From Spongiactinospora rosea (GTDB lineage: Bacteria; Actinomycetota; Actinomycetes; Streptosporangiales; Streptosporangiaceae), in NCBI RefSeq assembly GCF_003315795.1, contig NZ_QMEY01000003.1, forward strand, positions 680,340 to 744,339: 64,000 nt of DNA. Direction: 5' to 3'. The stretch's first letter is position 1. Each line of letters opens with the position of its first letter. Both the position numbers and the translations under genes were made by a program. This document shows positions 26,264 to 34,936 of this stretch, piece by piece. The notes under the pieces are model-generated. The model saw only the letters and a list, made by a program, of their open reading frames with translations. It did no database searches and was not told where the DNA came from.

Positions 26264-28141
26264 TCAGGCGACCCGCAGCGCCAAGATCACGATTTCGTCA
26301 TAGAACCGGCCGCCGGAGAACGCGCTGCGATCCTCCTCGACGGTCTTGACCAGCGTCGCCGGGGACTGCGCGACGCATCGGCCGAGCACGTCGCCGAGCC
26401 GGGTCTCGCCGTACGGCTCGCCGTGCTCGTCCCGGGACGCCACCAGCCCGTCGGAGTAGAAGACCAGCGTCTCACCGGGCGTCAGCTCCAGGTCCTCGGC
26501 GGCCAGATCGGCGGCGTCGTCGATGCCCAGCGGCACGCCGCCGCCCGCCAGGAAGCGGACGCTGCCATCGGGCCGCAGCAGCGCCGCGGGATGGTGCCCG
26601 GCGGAGGCGATGCGGATCCTCCGCCCCGGATCGCCCGCGGGCACGTAGCCGGTCAGCGCCATCACGAACATGCCGCTGCCCTGCATCAGCAGCGCCTGGT
26701 TCACCTTGCGGATCGCCTCGGCCGGATCGGACTCGAACGCGCCGAGCACCCGCAGGCCGTTCCTGACCAGGGCGCTCACCGCCGCCGCCGTCTCGCCCTT
26801 GCCGCAGGCCCCGCCCAGCGCGATCCCCCAGCCGTCCTTGACCGGGAAGACGTCGTAGAACTCCGCGCCCACGGTCACCGGCCCGGACCCCGAATGGTAG
26901 ATCGCCGCCGCCTCGAACCCGGGGATGTCCGGCAGGCTCCTCGGCACCACGCTGCTGCGCAGCGCCTCGGCGGCATCGCTCCTGGACTGGAAGGCCCGCT
27001 GGGCGCGCAGCGCCAGCCCCAGATGCGTGCCGATCTCCTCCATCAGCCCCAGGTCGGCCAGGGTGAACGGCTCGTGCTCGCCCAGGCGCAGCAGCGTCAC
27101 CGCGCCCTCGGCCGCCTGGCCGGTCTGTATCGGCACGCACATCAGCGATCCCGCGCCGAGCGTGCGCAGCAGCGGCGTGCCGTCCGGGGTGAGGCCCAGC
27201 GACTTCTCGTCCTCCACCATCTCCTGGACCACTCCGGACCCCTGGGCCAGCACCTGCGCCACGACCGGCGCCGCCGCCGGGTCCAGCCGCTCGGCCACCC
27301 GCAGCCGGTCGCCCACGGGCTGCTCGGCCGGGCCCAGCACGGTGACGCGTACCGGCACGCCGTCGCGCACCACGTCGATCAGCACCCAGTCGGCCGACTC
27401 GGCGGCCAGCAGCCGCGCCGCCCGCGACAGCGCGACCGGCTCGCGGAGGTTCTCCACGTCCAGCAGCAGGCGGGTCATCCGCGCCAGCAGCTCCTTGCGC
27501 CGGGCCGAGGCCATCAGCAGGGCCGCGTCGGACATCTCGACCCGCCCGGCGGGCCGTTCGGGAAGCTGTACCTCCGTCGGCAGCGCGACCGCCACCACCA
27601 TGTCCTGTGGCTCGCCCGGCAGGGACAGGCGGGTCAGCGCGAGCTGAACGGTGTGCGCCCGGCCCTGGTGGGCCAGCCTGGTCTGGAACGAGGCCGGCTG
27701 CCCGCTCTGCTGCACGGCGCTCAGGTGCGAGCGGAACGCCGCCCGCCGCGCCACGTCCACCAGCAGCGGGAACGGCCGGCCGATCAGGTAGCCCGCCGGG
27801 CTGCCCAGCAGCCGCGCCGTCTCCCCGTTTATCCTGCGGACCACGCCCGCGCTGTCCATGACCACCGTGGGGATCGGCAGCGAACGGAAGATCTGCCGCA
27901 TGAGCTTCTGCTCGCGCAGCGTACCGCCGTCCCGCTCGCCGCCGCGCCGCTGCTTCCTGCGCAGCTCGCCGAGCGCCGTACCGAGCAACTCGGCCGCGGT
28001 GTCCAGCTCGGCGAGGGCCGCGTCGAGTGTGGTGCCCAGGTCCTTGGGGTAGGTGGACCTGGCTTCGCGCAGGGATGTGACGCGCGCGGCGAGATCCGCC
28101 ACCGCGTGCTCAAGCGAGGTAAGGGCACCCAGTTCCGTCAA
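26264..28141 (-). CDS. PAS-GAF-SpoIIE (PP2C-type) regulatory protein
   Basis: A 625-residue protein. A helical N-terminus (1-80) is followed by a PAS domain (about 81-195, FRSLPIPTVVMDSAGVVRRING-like), a GAF domain (about 215-385) and a SpoIIE/PP2C domain (about 410-625). In active members the metal-binding acids lie in GGD, GD(V/G), SDG and DD. Here these read GAEFYD (425-430), GGACGKG (443-449), YSDGL (562-566) and FYDEIV (613-618), so one Asp is Gly and another is Glu. It probably acts on STAS proteins of this cluster, but catalysis may be reduced or lost. Confidence 0.85.
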   Translation of the reverse strand: MTELGALTSLEHAVADLAARVTSLREARSTYPKDLGTTLDAALAELDTAAELLGTALGELRRKQRRGGERDGGTLREQKLMRQIFRSLPIPTVVMDSAGVVRRINGETARLLGSPAGYLIGRPFPLLVDVARRAAFRSHLSAVQQSGQPASFQTRLAHQGRAHTVQLALTRLSLPGEPQDMVVAVALPTEVQLPERPAGRVEMSDAALLMASARRKELLARMTRLLLDVENLREPVALSRAARLLAAESADWVLIDVVRDGVPVRVTVLGPAEQPVGDRLRVAERLDPAAAPVVAQVLAQGSGVVQEMVEDEKSLGLTPDGTPLLRTLGAGSLMCVPIQTGQAAEGAVTLLRLGEHEPFTLADLGLMEEIGTHLGLALRAQRAFQSRSDAAEALRSSVVPRSLPDIPGFEAAAIYHSGSGPVTVGAEFYDVFPVKDGWGIALGGACGKGETAAAVSALVRNGLRVLGAFESDPAEAIRKVNQALLMQGSGMFVMALTGYVPAGDPGRRIRIASAGHHPAALLRPDGSVRFLAGGGVPLGIDDAADLAAEDLELTPGETLVFYSDGLVASRDEHGEPYGETRLGDVLGRCVAQSPATLVKTVEEDRSAFSGGRFYDEIVILALRVA

Positions 28142-28249
28142 AGCACATCCTTGCCGCTGAAGGATCCTTCTTCATAGACGCTACGACACTTGGCCGAGCG
28201 CTTCGATGCTGGGATTAATGTAGGCACACCGGGAAGGAGGTCGCGCTCG

Positions 28250-28972
28250 TTGAACGGCTCAGGATTGATCAGCCCGGCGCTCGCCGGCGAACTGGCGGCG
28301 CTGGCCAGGGTGAGTGACGACACGTCCAGTGAGAGTGTGCTGCGCGGGCTGACGGAGACCCTGGTGCGCGGCATCTCCGGATGCTCGGGCGGGTCGGCGG
28401 AGCTGTGGCGGTCCGAGCGCGTCCTGCTGTCGGCCTCGCACAGCGAGCTGATCGTGCTCGCCGAGAGCGAGGACACCCTGAACGAGAGCCCCGCCAGGGA
28501 GGCCAGGTCCACCGGCGCGCCGGTGCTGGTGCCCGACGTGCTCAGCGACCGCAGGTGGGCCCGGTGGGCCGGGATGGCCACCCGCTGCGGGGTCCGCTCG
28601 GTGCTGGTGATCCCGATCACCGTGGAGTCGTCGATGCTCGTCGTCGCCCTGTACTCCGTGCGCCCCGGCGTCTTCCCCGCCAACGCGGTGGCCCCGCTCG
28701 CCGGCATGCTCGCCGACCAGGTGACGGTCGCCCTGCGCAACGTCTGGGACTTCGACGAGGTCCGCACCGACGCCGCGCAGATGCACGAGGCGCTGGCCGG
28801 GCGGGCCGTGATCGACCAGGCCAAGGGCATCATCATGCAGGCCAGCGGGTGCTCGGCCGAGGCCGCCTTCGACGAGCTGCGCCGGGTCTCCCAGCACCAC
28901 CAGATCAAGGTGGTGGAGCTGGCCAGGCTGCTGGTGAGCGAGCACCAGCGCAACGAACGCCCGGCGAGCTGA
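28250..28972 (+). CDS. GAF-ANTAR antiterminator-type regulator
   Basis: A 240-residue protein. A GAF domain (about 35-165) is followed by the RNA-binding ANTAR domain with ALAGRAVIDQAKGIIMQASGCSAEAAFDELRRVS (quoted in part: VIDQAKGIIMQ), where the conserved A-x3-G core is present. ANTAR proteins bind paired hairpins and prevent transcription termination. The TTG at 28250 was chosen because AGGAGG precedes it by nine bases; upstream in-frame starts lack one. It is divergent from the PAS-GAF-SpoIIE gene. Confidence 0.85.
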   Translation: MNGSGLISPALAGELAALARVSDDTSSESVLRGLTETLVRGISGCSGGSAELWRSERVLLSASHSELIVLAESEDTLNESPAREARSTGAPVLVPDVLSDRRWARWAGMATRCGVRSVLVIPITVESSMLVVALYSVRPGVFPANAVAPLAGMLADQVTVALRNVWDFDEVRTDAAQMHEALAGRAVIDQAKGIIMQASGCSAEAAFDELRRVSQHHQIKVVELARLLVSEHQRNERPAS

Positions 28973-28982
28973 CCGCGCGCGC

Positions 28983-29372
28983 TCAGCTTTCCCGCAGCCC
29001 GGCGAGCGCGTCGTCCAGCGAGTCGTACAGCGGCAGGCGACCGGCCAGGCCGGTGACCCACATCACCTTCGACCGGGAGTACTGGACCCCGACGAGCGCG
29101 AAGCGCGTCCCGGCCCCCGTGCTCGCCTGCCAGTAGTGGACGATCAGGCCCAGGGCCCGGGAGTCCATGAACGACACGCCGCCCAGATCGAGGATCATGC
29201 CCTCGCGGTGCCGCGCCGCGGTGTCGGCCAGGAAAGCGGCGAACTGCTCGCGCGTCGTGGCGTCCAGGATGCCGTGGATCTCCACCACCGCGATGTCGCC
29301 CACCGTGCGGGCGGTGAGTGAGAGGGCCGGAGCGCCTTCCACATCGCCCGGCAAGTTGCCCGACATGCCCAC
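28983..29372 (-). CDS. STAS-domain anti-sigma factor antagonist
   Basis: A 129-residue STAS protein with the site MILDLGGVSFMDSRALGLIV, where DSRAL retains the Ser that anti-sigma kinases phosphorylate. Unlike the other STAS protein in this cluster it looks fully regulatable. Two starts (29372, 29366) give MGMSGN or MSGN. It is divergent from the sigma factor gene. Confidence 0.88.
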   Translation of the reverse strand: MGMSGNLPGDVEGAPALSLTARTVGDIAVVEIHGILDATTREQFAAFLADTAARHREGMILDLGGVSFMDSRALGLIVHYWQASTGAGTRFALVGVQYSRSKVMWVTGLAGRLPLYDSLDDALAGLRES

Positions 29373-29641
29373 CCGTGCGTCTCCTCGCCATCCGGTCCAT
29401 GGCGCATGGCGCCAGCGCCGCTCGCGCGGGCCAAGAGCAACCTTACTGTCACCCCGAAGTGTGGCGTACGCTTGACGAAGCGGGAATGCATCACCCGAGG
29501 TCCAGCAGCGGGCCTCGTCTTCGACTTCGCGCGAGGCGAGCGTGTCCGGATGGGCCGGTCCGAAAGGCCCGACCTTGGGCCCTTCTCTTCCCAGAGCTCC
29601 TTGCCGGCCGCGCGCCCGCTGTCCATATCGAGGAGCGAGCG

Positions 29642-30427
29642 ATGACCGTTCACGCGCGCGACATCACCGAGCTGACCGCTGAGGAACTGCTGACCGAGGC
29701 CGCCGCCCCCCGGATCGATCCGGCGCTTCGGGAACGGCTTCGCGAGCGGATCGTGGAGATGCACAGGCCGCTGGCCATGGAGATCGCCCGCCGCTACCGC
29801 TACCGCGGCGAGCCGCTGGAGGATCTGCTCCAGGCCGCCTACGTCGGCCTGATGAAGGCCGTCAACGGCTTCGACCCCGCCCTCGGCCACGCCTTCCGCG
29901 GCTATGCCGTGGTCACCATGACCGGCGAGGTCAAACGTCACTTCAGAGATCGCACCTGGGCCATCCGCGTACCGCGCCTGTACCAGGAACGCCGCTCCGA
30001 GCTGAACCGCCTCGTCGCCGACCTCAGCCAGGAGCTGGGCCGCTCGCCGACGGTCCCGGAACTGGCCACCCGGATGAACATCTCAGAAGAGGACGTCCTG
30101 CTCACCCTGGACGCCTCCGCCGCCTACAGCACCCTGTCCCTGGACGCCCCGCTGGGCACCGACGACGACGCCGCCGCGCTCGGCGACGTGATCCCGGAAG
30201 AGGGCGACGAACTGAGCAGCCTGGTGGACCGCGAGGCGGTCAAACCGCTGATCGACGAACTGCCCCCCAGGGAGAAGAAGATCCTGCTGCTGCGGTTCTT
30301 CGGCAACATGACCCAGGCGGAGATCGCCGCCGAGTTCGACATCTCGCAGATGCACGTCTCGCGCATCCTGCGGAAGGTGCTCGACCGGCTCCGCGGCGAA
30401 CTTCTCTCCGGGCCCGACCGGCCCTGA
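29642..30427 (+). CDS. RNA polymerase sigma factor, SigB/SigF/SigG family
   Basis: A 261-residue sigma-70 family factor. Region 2 includes YRYRGEPLEDLLQAAYVGLMKAVNGFDP (in part EDLLQAAYVGLMKAV), where the YRG...DL..AA signature is typical of SigB/F. Region 3 is ELGRSPTVPELATRMNISEEDV, and region 4 has MTQAEIAAEFDISQMHVSRILRK. ATG 29642 follows GAGGAGCGAGCG. Together with the HATPase gene downstream and the STAS genes around it, it forms a partner-switching stress module. Confidence 0.92.
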   Translation: MTVHARDITELTAEELLTEAAAPRIDPALRERLRERIVEMHRPLAMEIARRYRYRGEPLEDLLQAAYVGLMKAVNGFDPALGHAFRGYAVVTMTGEVKRHFRDRTWAIRVPRLYQERRSELNRLVADLSQELGRSPTVPELATRMNISEEDVLLTLDASAAYSTLSLDAPLGTDDDAAALGDVIPEEGDELSSLVDREAVKPLIDELPPREKKILLLRFFGNMTQAEIAAEFDISQMHVSRILRKVLDRLRGELLSGPDRP

Positions 30428-30591
30428 CCCGCCCCTTGCCGTACTTCCGTCCTTGCGACCGAGTAATCTGCCGCAAACAGGGCACCCAACGAACCTGAGG
30501 GCGGAGGTGAGGGCAAACGGCTGTCACAAGCAGGATGACGCAGGCAGGGGGCGCAGGCGGCGCCCGCCTCGCAGGTGGGAGGCGATCCCGG

Positions 30592-31014
30592 GTGAACGAG
30601 GATTCACGTCCTCATGAAAGGCCGCTGAACGGCGGTGCGGCCGAGCAGATCGCCTTCGGCCTGCCCGGCCTGCCCGGCGCCCGCGATTTCGCCGCCGCCT
30701 ACGCCCATCGGCAGGGCATGCCCGATGACCGGGTGGGCGAACTCCTCCTCGCCGTCAACGAGGTCGCCACCAACGCCGTCACCCACGGGGACGGCCGGGC
30801 CACCATGCGCGTCTGGTGCGCCGGCGACCACGTCATGGTCGAAGTCCACGACGAGGGCCGCTGGCCGCTCGACGGCACGACCCCCGGCGTGACACCGCCC
30901 GGCCCCTACGCCACCAGCGGGATGGGCCTGTGGGTCGCCCGCAGGCTCAGCTCCGCCATCGACTTCGCGACCGGCGCTTCCGGCACCACCGTGACGATGA
31001 GCTTCAAGGTTTAG
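30592..31014 (+). CDS. HATPase-type anti-sigma factor/serine kinase (RsbW-like)
   Basis: A 140-residue GHKL ATPase-fold protein. The N-box is LLLAVNEVATNAVTHGDG, and the G-boxes are VHDEGRWPLDG and TSGMGLWVARRLS. Such proteins bind sigma factors or phosphorylate STAS antagonists in the cytoplasm. GTG 30592 has GGAGG nine bases upstream; an ATG at 30535 would add 19 residues but lacks a ribosome site. It follows the sigma factor gene by about 160 bases. Confidence 0.85.
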   Translation: MNEDSRPHERPLNGGAAEQIAFGLPGLPGARDFAAAYAHRQGMPDDRVGELLLAVNEVATNAVTHGDGRATMRVWCAGDHVMVEVHDEGRWPLDGTTPGVTPPGPYATSGMGLWVARRLSSAIDFATGASGTTVTMSFKV

Positions 31015-31043
31015 CCGGGACACCCACGGTTAGCTGCGTCAGC

Positions 31044-31301
31044 GTGACGAAGCACATGGGTAGCTGGATAGAGCACGCAGCCTGCAGGGACGCCGATCCG
31101 GAACTCTTCTTCCCGATCGGCGCCGTCCCCTCGCCGGAACAGCTCAAGGCCGCCCGCCGAGTCTGTGCGGGCTGCCCGGTACACGGGCCGTGCCTGCGAT
31201 TCGCGGTGGAATCCGGCCAGTCGGGCGGGATCTGGGCGGGCACCACCGAACGCGAACGCCGCGCGATGCGGGAGGAGGTGCTGCATGGCGCGAGGACCTA
31301 G
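31044..31301 (+). CDS. WhiB-family iron-sulfur transcription regulator
   Basis: An 85-residue WhiB-like protein with all four cluster-ligating cysteines (about residues 14, 41, 44 and 50, spacing C-X26-C-X2-C-X5-C) and the turn GGIWAGTTERERR that contacts the sigma factor. WhiB proteins carry a 4Fe-4S cluster and modulate SigA-dependent promoters. Start GTG 31044 or ATG 31056 are both possible. Its last 17 bases overlap the NADH dehydrogenase gene, so the two are probably co-expressed. Confidence 0.9.
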   Translation: MTKHMGSWIEHAACRDADPELFFPIGAVPSPEQLKAARRVCAGCPVHGPCLRFAVESGQSGGIWAGTTERERRAMREEVLHGART

Positions 31302-32655
31302 GACGCCCGGCGGTTCCCCACCCCGCATCCTGATCATCGGAGGCGGATACGTCGGGCTGAACACCGCGATGCGCCTGCAGCGCCGGCTGCGCCCCGGGGA
31401 GGCCGAGATCACCGTTCTCGACTCCGACTCCTACATGACCTACCAGCCGTTCCTGCCCGAGGCGGCGGCCGGCAGCCTCGAACCGCGCCACGTCGTGGTC
31501 CCGCTGCGCCGGGTGCTCTCCCGGTGCAGGATCCTCAACGGCTGGGTCGTCCGCGTGGACAGCGCCAGGCGGTCGGTGGAGTTCCGGCCGCACGAGGGGG
31601 AGTCCTACGAGATCGGTTACGACATCCTCGTCGTCTCGCCCGGCTCGGTCTCCCGCATCCTGCCCATCCCGGGCCTGGCCGACTGCGGCATCGGGTTCAA
31701 GACCGTCGAAGAGGCCATCCACCTGCGCAACCACGTCCTGGGCCAGCTCGACCTGGCCGCCTCCACCCGTCGGGCGGACGTCCGCCGCCGGGCGCTGACG
31801 TTCGTCTTCGTCGGCGCGGGCTTCGCCGGTGTGGAGGCGCTGGCCGAACTGGAGGACATGGCCGGGTACGCCTGCCGCCGCTACTACCCCGGCATCAGCC
31901 GCGAGGACATGCGCTGGGTGCTGGTGGAGGCCACCGGCCGCATCCTGCCGGAGGTCGGCGAGGAGATGGGCCGCTGGACGCTGGAGCAGCTTCGCGCCCG
32001 CGGCATCGACGTCCGCCTGAACACCCGCGTGGACACCGCCGAGCACGGCGACATCGTGCTCAGCGACGGCGGGCGGTTCCCGTCCGACACGCTGGTGTGG
32101 ACGGCGGGCGTACGGCCGCACCCGCTGATGCGCGCCACCGACCTGCCGGTGGACGACAAGGACCGGCTCAAGGTCACCCCCCGGCTCAACGTCGAGGGCA
32201 GGGACGACGTCTTCAGCGCGGGCGACTGCGCGGCCGTACCGGACCTCACCAGGCCGGGGGAGTACTGCGCGCCGAACGCCCAGCACGCCGTGCGGCAGGC
32301 GCGGCGGCTGGCCGCCAACATCATCGCCACCCTGCGCGGCACGCCGCTGGCCGACTACCGGCACGCGTACGCCGGGTCGGTGGCGAGCCTGGGGCTGCAC
32401 AAGGGCGTGGCCCAGATCTACGGGCACAAGCTGCGCGGCCCGCTGGCCTGGTTCGTCCACCGGACGTACCACCTGTCGCGGGTCCCGACGGTCAACAAGA
32501 AGGTCCGCGTGCTGAGCGACTGGACGCTCGCGCTGTTCTTCCGCAGGGAGATCGTGTCCTTCGGGGCGATGTCCCGGCCGCGCGCCGAGTTCGAGTTCGC
32601 GGCCCGCTCCACCGTCCACGCCGGACGCCTCGACGGCGACCTTCCCCCGGCCTGA
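31285..32655 (+). CDS. Type II NADH dehydrogenase-like FAD oxidoreductase
   Basis: A 456-residue flavoprotein with two Rossmann motifs: LIIGGGYVGLNTA for FAD at the N-terminus and FVFVGAGFAGVEALAEL for NAD(P)H near residue 175. The FAD-closing motif DDVFSAGDCAAVPD is present, followed by an amphipathic membrane-associating C-terminus. NDH-2 enzymes pass electrons from NADH to menaquinone without pumping protons. ATG 31285 follows GGAGGAGG and lies inside the end of the WhiB gene, suggesting redox-linked co-regulation. Confidence 0.88.
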   Translation: MARGPRTPGGSPPRILIIGGGYVGLNTAMRLQRRLRPGEAEITVLDSDSYMTYQPFLPEAAAGSLEPRHVVVPLRRVLSRCRILNGWVVRVDSARRSVEFRPHEGESYEIGYDILVVSPGSVSRILPIPGLADCGIGFKTVEEAIHLRNHVLGQLDLAASTRRADVRRRALTFVFVGAGFAGVEALAELEDMAGYACRRYYPGISREDMRWVLVEATGRILPEVGEEMGRWTLEQLRARGIDVRLNTRVDTAEHGDIVLSDGGRFPSDTLVWTAGVRPHPLMRATDLPVDDKDRLKVTPRLNVEGRDDVFSAGDCAAVPDLTRPGEYCAPNAQHAVRQARRLAANIIATLRGTPLADYRHAYAGSVASLGLHKGVAQIYGHKLRGPLAWFVHRTYHLSRVPTVNKKVRVLSDWTLALFFRREIVSFGAMSRPRAEFEFAARSTVHAGRLDGDLPPA

Positions 32656-32717
32656 CACCTGCCGAACACCTACTGAATCCGGTACTGAATCCGGCCTGAC
32701 ATCTGCCGGGCGCGCCG

Positions 32718-32754
32718 AAGGGCCGCCCTTCCTTTCCGGAAGGGCGGCCCTTTT
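32718..32754 (+). terminator. Rho-independent terminator after the NADH dehydrogenase gene
   Basis: AAGGGCCGCCCTTCC (32718-32732) pairs with GGAAGGGCGGCCC (32738-32750) and is followed by TTTT. The stem also reads well leftward (AAGG on the far side), so it may serve the convergent gene too. Confidence 0.85.
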
Positions 32755-32773
32755 CGCGGTTACCGCCGGTGGG

Positions 32774-32980
32774 TCAGCGCCTGGTGCGGCTCCGCCAGTT
32801 CCCGCCCCAGCTCCGGACGCCCGCCGTGCCCACGCCCGCCTGGTGCAGGGCCAGCAGGAGCAGGCCGAGCAGCATGAACGTGGTCGCGTTGATGCCCGCT
32901 CCGAGGCTGACGCCGACGAGGTCGAGCAGCAGGCCGAGTCCGAAGACGATGGCGGCGACGACTGCTAACACGGGGGCCAC
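32774..32980 (-). CDS. Small hydrophobic membrane protein
   Basis: A 68-residue protein with two membrane helices (VLAVVAAIVFGLGLLLDLVG and NATTFMLLGLLLLALHQAG) and a short basic C-terminal tail RSWGGNWRSRTRR. Small two-helix proteins of this type are common in actinomycetes. No function is known to me. It lies just downstream of two hypothetical genes on the same strand. Confidence 0.7.
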   Translation of the reverse strand: MAPVLAVVAAIVFGLGLLLDLVGVSLGAGINATTFMLLGLLLLALHQAGVGTAGVRSWGGNWRSRTRR

Positions 32981-33024
32981 CTCCTATTTCTGGCTGTTTC
33001 TGGCTGTTCTATGGCTCTCTTCGG

Positions 33025-33708
33025 CTATTTCTGGTCGGTCAGGTGGAGCAGGTGTTCCAGCGTGGCGCGGTAGTCGCGCAGCGCCAGCCGGAGCCGTTCG
33101 GTGTCGGCCTCGCCGGCGTTGGTCCACTGCTCGTGCAGCCGGTCGGCGCGCGAGTCGAGCGCCTCCCGCATCGCCGCGACCACCTCGCCGAACAGCCCGT
33201 CGGCCCGTTCCACGGCCAGCCGCGGGTCGTCCACGAAGGTCGCCTGGACGTCGCGCCAGCGGCGCTGGATCTCGGTGGCGTCCTGGCCGAACAGGTCGGC
33301 GGCGGTCAGACCGGCGTCCGGCTGGCCGTGTTCCCCCGGCTCGGCGGGCTCGGGGATCTCACCGTCCTGCGCGGACGTCGCCGCCGGGCCCATCGCGTGC
33401 GCCCCGGGCCGCGGCTCCTCGCCGGGCACCGGCACCCCCGCTTCCTCGCCCACGGTCTCGGTGCGGCCGGGGGCCTCGAACCGGTCCGGCGGGACCTGGG
33501 TCTCCGGCTCCACGCCCTGGCGTACCTCGCCCGGGGTGTCCTCGGGCAGCCCCGTGGCGTCCTCCTCGGGCCGGTACACCGGCCCCGGGCCCTCCCGCCT
33601 GTCCCGCTCGGCGGCCTCCGGCGGGAGGTCGTCACGCTGCCTGGGCACCAGCGGGTCTTCCTTCTCCTCGCCCACGAGCGGGGCGTTCCTGTCGTGTCGC
33701 CTTTCCAC
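33025..33708 (-). CDS. Hypothetical protein with disordered acidic N-terminus and helical C-terminal domain
   Basis: A 227-residue protein. Residues 1-130 are low-complexity, rich in Pro, Glu and Gly. The C-terminal ~95 residues are helical: IQRRWRDVQATFVDDPRLAV, then ADGLFGEVVAAM and LRDYRATLEHLL. The same helical domain occurs in the neighbouring gene (KWTEVQERFVDSPGFAV ... ADQLVTSVM ... MVHYRALFDELL), so the two are paralogues or partners. The function is unknown. It starts seven bases after the end of that gene. Confidence 0.7.
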   Translation of the reverse strand: MERRHDRNAPLVGEEKEDPLVPRQRDDLPPEAAERDRREGPGPVYRPEEDATGLPEDTPGEVRQGVEPETQVPPDRFEAPGRTETVGEEAGVPVPGEEPRPGAHAMGPAATSAQDGEIPEPAEPGEHGQPDAGLTAADLFGQDATEIQRRWRDVQATFVDDPRLAVERADGLFGEVVAAMREALDSRADRLHEQWTNAGEADTERLRLALRDYRATLEHLLHLTDQK

Positions 33709-33714
33709 GTTCGT

Positions 33715-34431
33715 TCACCGTCCTCGTGATTCGCGGTTGGCCGTGCGCTCGGCGACGAAGTCGTCCGGCTCGGCGTCCCCCCGGCCGCCGGAGCGGCCGC
33801 TCGCCGCGCCCGCCGGCCCCTGCTGGGGCCTTCGCTGCTGCGCCGGTACGCGGGGCCGATCCGCGGTGTCCTCTGTGTTCGTCGTCTGGGGGCCGCCCTC
33901 CGAGAGGAGTTCGTCGAACAGCGCCCGGTAGTGCACCATCGCCTGACGAAGTTCCTCGGTGGACGCCCGCTGCTTGGCCGCGCGGCCGCTGATCTCGTGC
34001 GCCTTGCGGTAGTGGTCGAGCGTGCGGCCGTGCGTGACCGAAAGGTCGGAAAGCCGCTGCTCGAACCGCTCGGTCGGGTATCCCCGATCCCGCATCACGG
34101 AGGTGACGAGCTGGTCGGCCGCCGTCACCGCGAAGCCGGGGGAGTCGACGAAGCGTTCCTGCACCTCTGTCCACTTCGCGGCGTATCCCTGACGGGCCTC
34201 CGGAGATAGCGGACGGATGTCCAGTTCGGCGACGCGTTCCTCGCGGGCGCGCAGTTCCCGTTCGGCGTCACGCCTGCTCTCGCGCTCGGTGATGGTCCGT
34301 TCGTACTCGGGGCCGAAGCGTTCGCGCAGACGGTGCCGGCGCTGATGCTGCAGTACGACGTAGCCGACTGCGATGATCGCCACCACCACGGCGACGACGA
34401 CGGCCACCCAGATCAAGGTCTCGGTGGACAT
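33715..34431 (-). CDS. Membrane-anchored hypothetical protein sharing the W-x-x-VQ-x-x-FVD domain
   Basis: A 238-residue protein. One N-terminal membrane helix (LIWVAVVVAVVVAIIAVGYVVL) is followed by a charged coiled-coil-like region (RTITERESRRDAERELRAREERV, quoted as ESRRDAERELRAREERV), then the helical domain KWTEVQERFVDSPGFAVTAAD. The C-terminal tail is disordered. The domain is repeated in the downstream gene. The pair probably forms a membrane-associated complex; nothing more can be said. Confidence 0.7.
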   Translation of the reverse strand: MSTETLIWVAVVVAVVVAIIAVGYVVLQHQRRHRLRERFGPEYERTITERESRRDAERELRAREERVAELDIRPLSPEARQGYAAKWTEVQERFVDSPGFAVTAADQLVTSVMRDRGYPTERFEQRLSDLSVTHGRTLDHYRKAHEISGRAAKQRASTEELRQAMVHYRALFDELLSEGGPQTTNTEDTADRPRVPAQQRRPQQGPAGAASGRSGGRGDAEPDDFVAERTANRESRGR

Positions 34432-34582
34432 GTCCTGCCTCCGGGTCGATTTCTGCCTTCGTCGGGCGCACTGCCCTGGGGAAAGGGGTCGAAACCGGGT
34501 CGGGTCACGGGGAGGTCACGGAGGCGTAATCAATCGATCGAGGGGTAGAGGGTTCGCGCGTCGAAATAGGAGGGAGTTCGCG

Positions 34583-34921
34583 ATGGGCTTTGGAGCCGCG
34601 CTGACCTTCATTGCGATAGGGGCGGTGCTCGCCTTTGCCGTCCGGTGGGACGTTCCTGGTATCGATCTTCAGATGATCGGCTGGATCCTCATGGGGGTGG
34701 GTGTCGTCGCCGGAGTCATCACCCGGATGTACACCCGCAAGCCTGGTGAAGAAACCGTAGAGGTGGTGGAACCGGACATCGTGTACACCACGGACCCTGC
34801 GCCGGAGAACGACCCGCACCATGTCCATGTCCACGACCACAGGCAGGCGCCGGTGGAGGAGCACCGCGGCGAGGACCAGACCCGCCCGCACCCCCACTTG
34901 TACCGTGACGGGCCCGCCTGA
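34583..34921 (+). CDS. DUF6458-type small membrane protein
   Basis: A 112-residue protein starting MGFGAALTFIAIGAVLAFAV and continuing with the second membrane helix IGWILMGVGVVAGVITR. This is the layout of the DUF6458 family. A hydrophilic tail rich in His, Asp and Glu follows (NDPHHVHVHDH). ATG 34583 has GGAGGG upstream. The function is unknown; it is commonly found in actinomycetes. Confidence 0.75.
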   Translation: MGFGAALTFIAIGAVLAFAVRWDVPGIDLQMIGWILMGVGVVAGVITRMYTRKPGEETVEVVEPDIVYTTDPAPENDPHHVHVHDHRQAPVEEHRGEDQTRPHPHLYRDGPA

Positions 34922-34936
34922 CCCCCGCCCGGGGGT

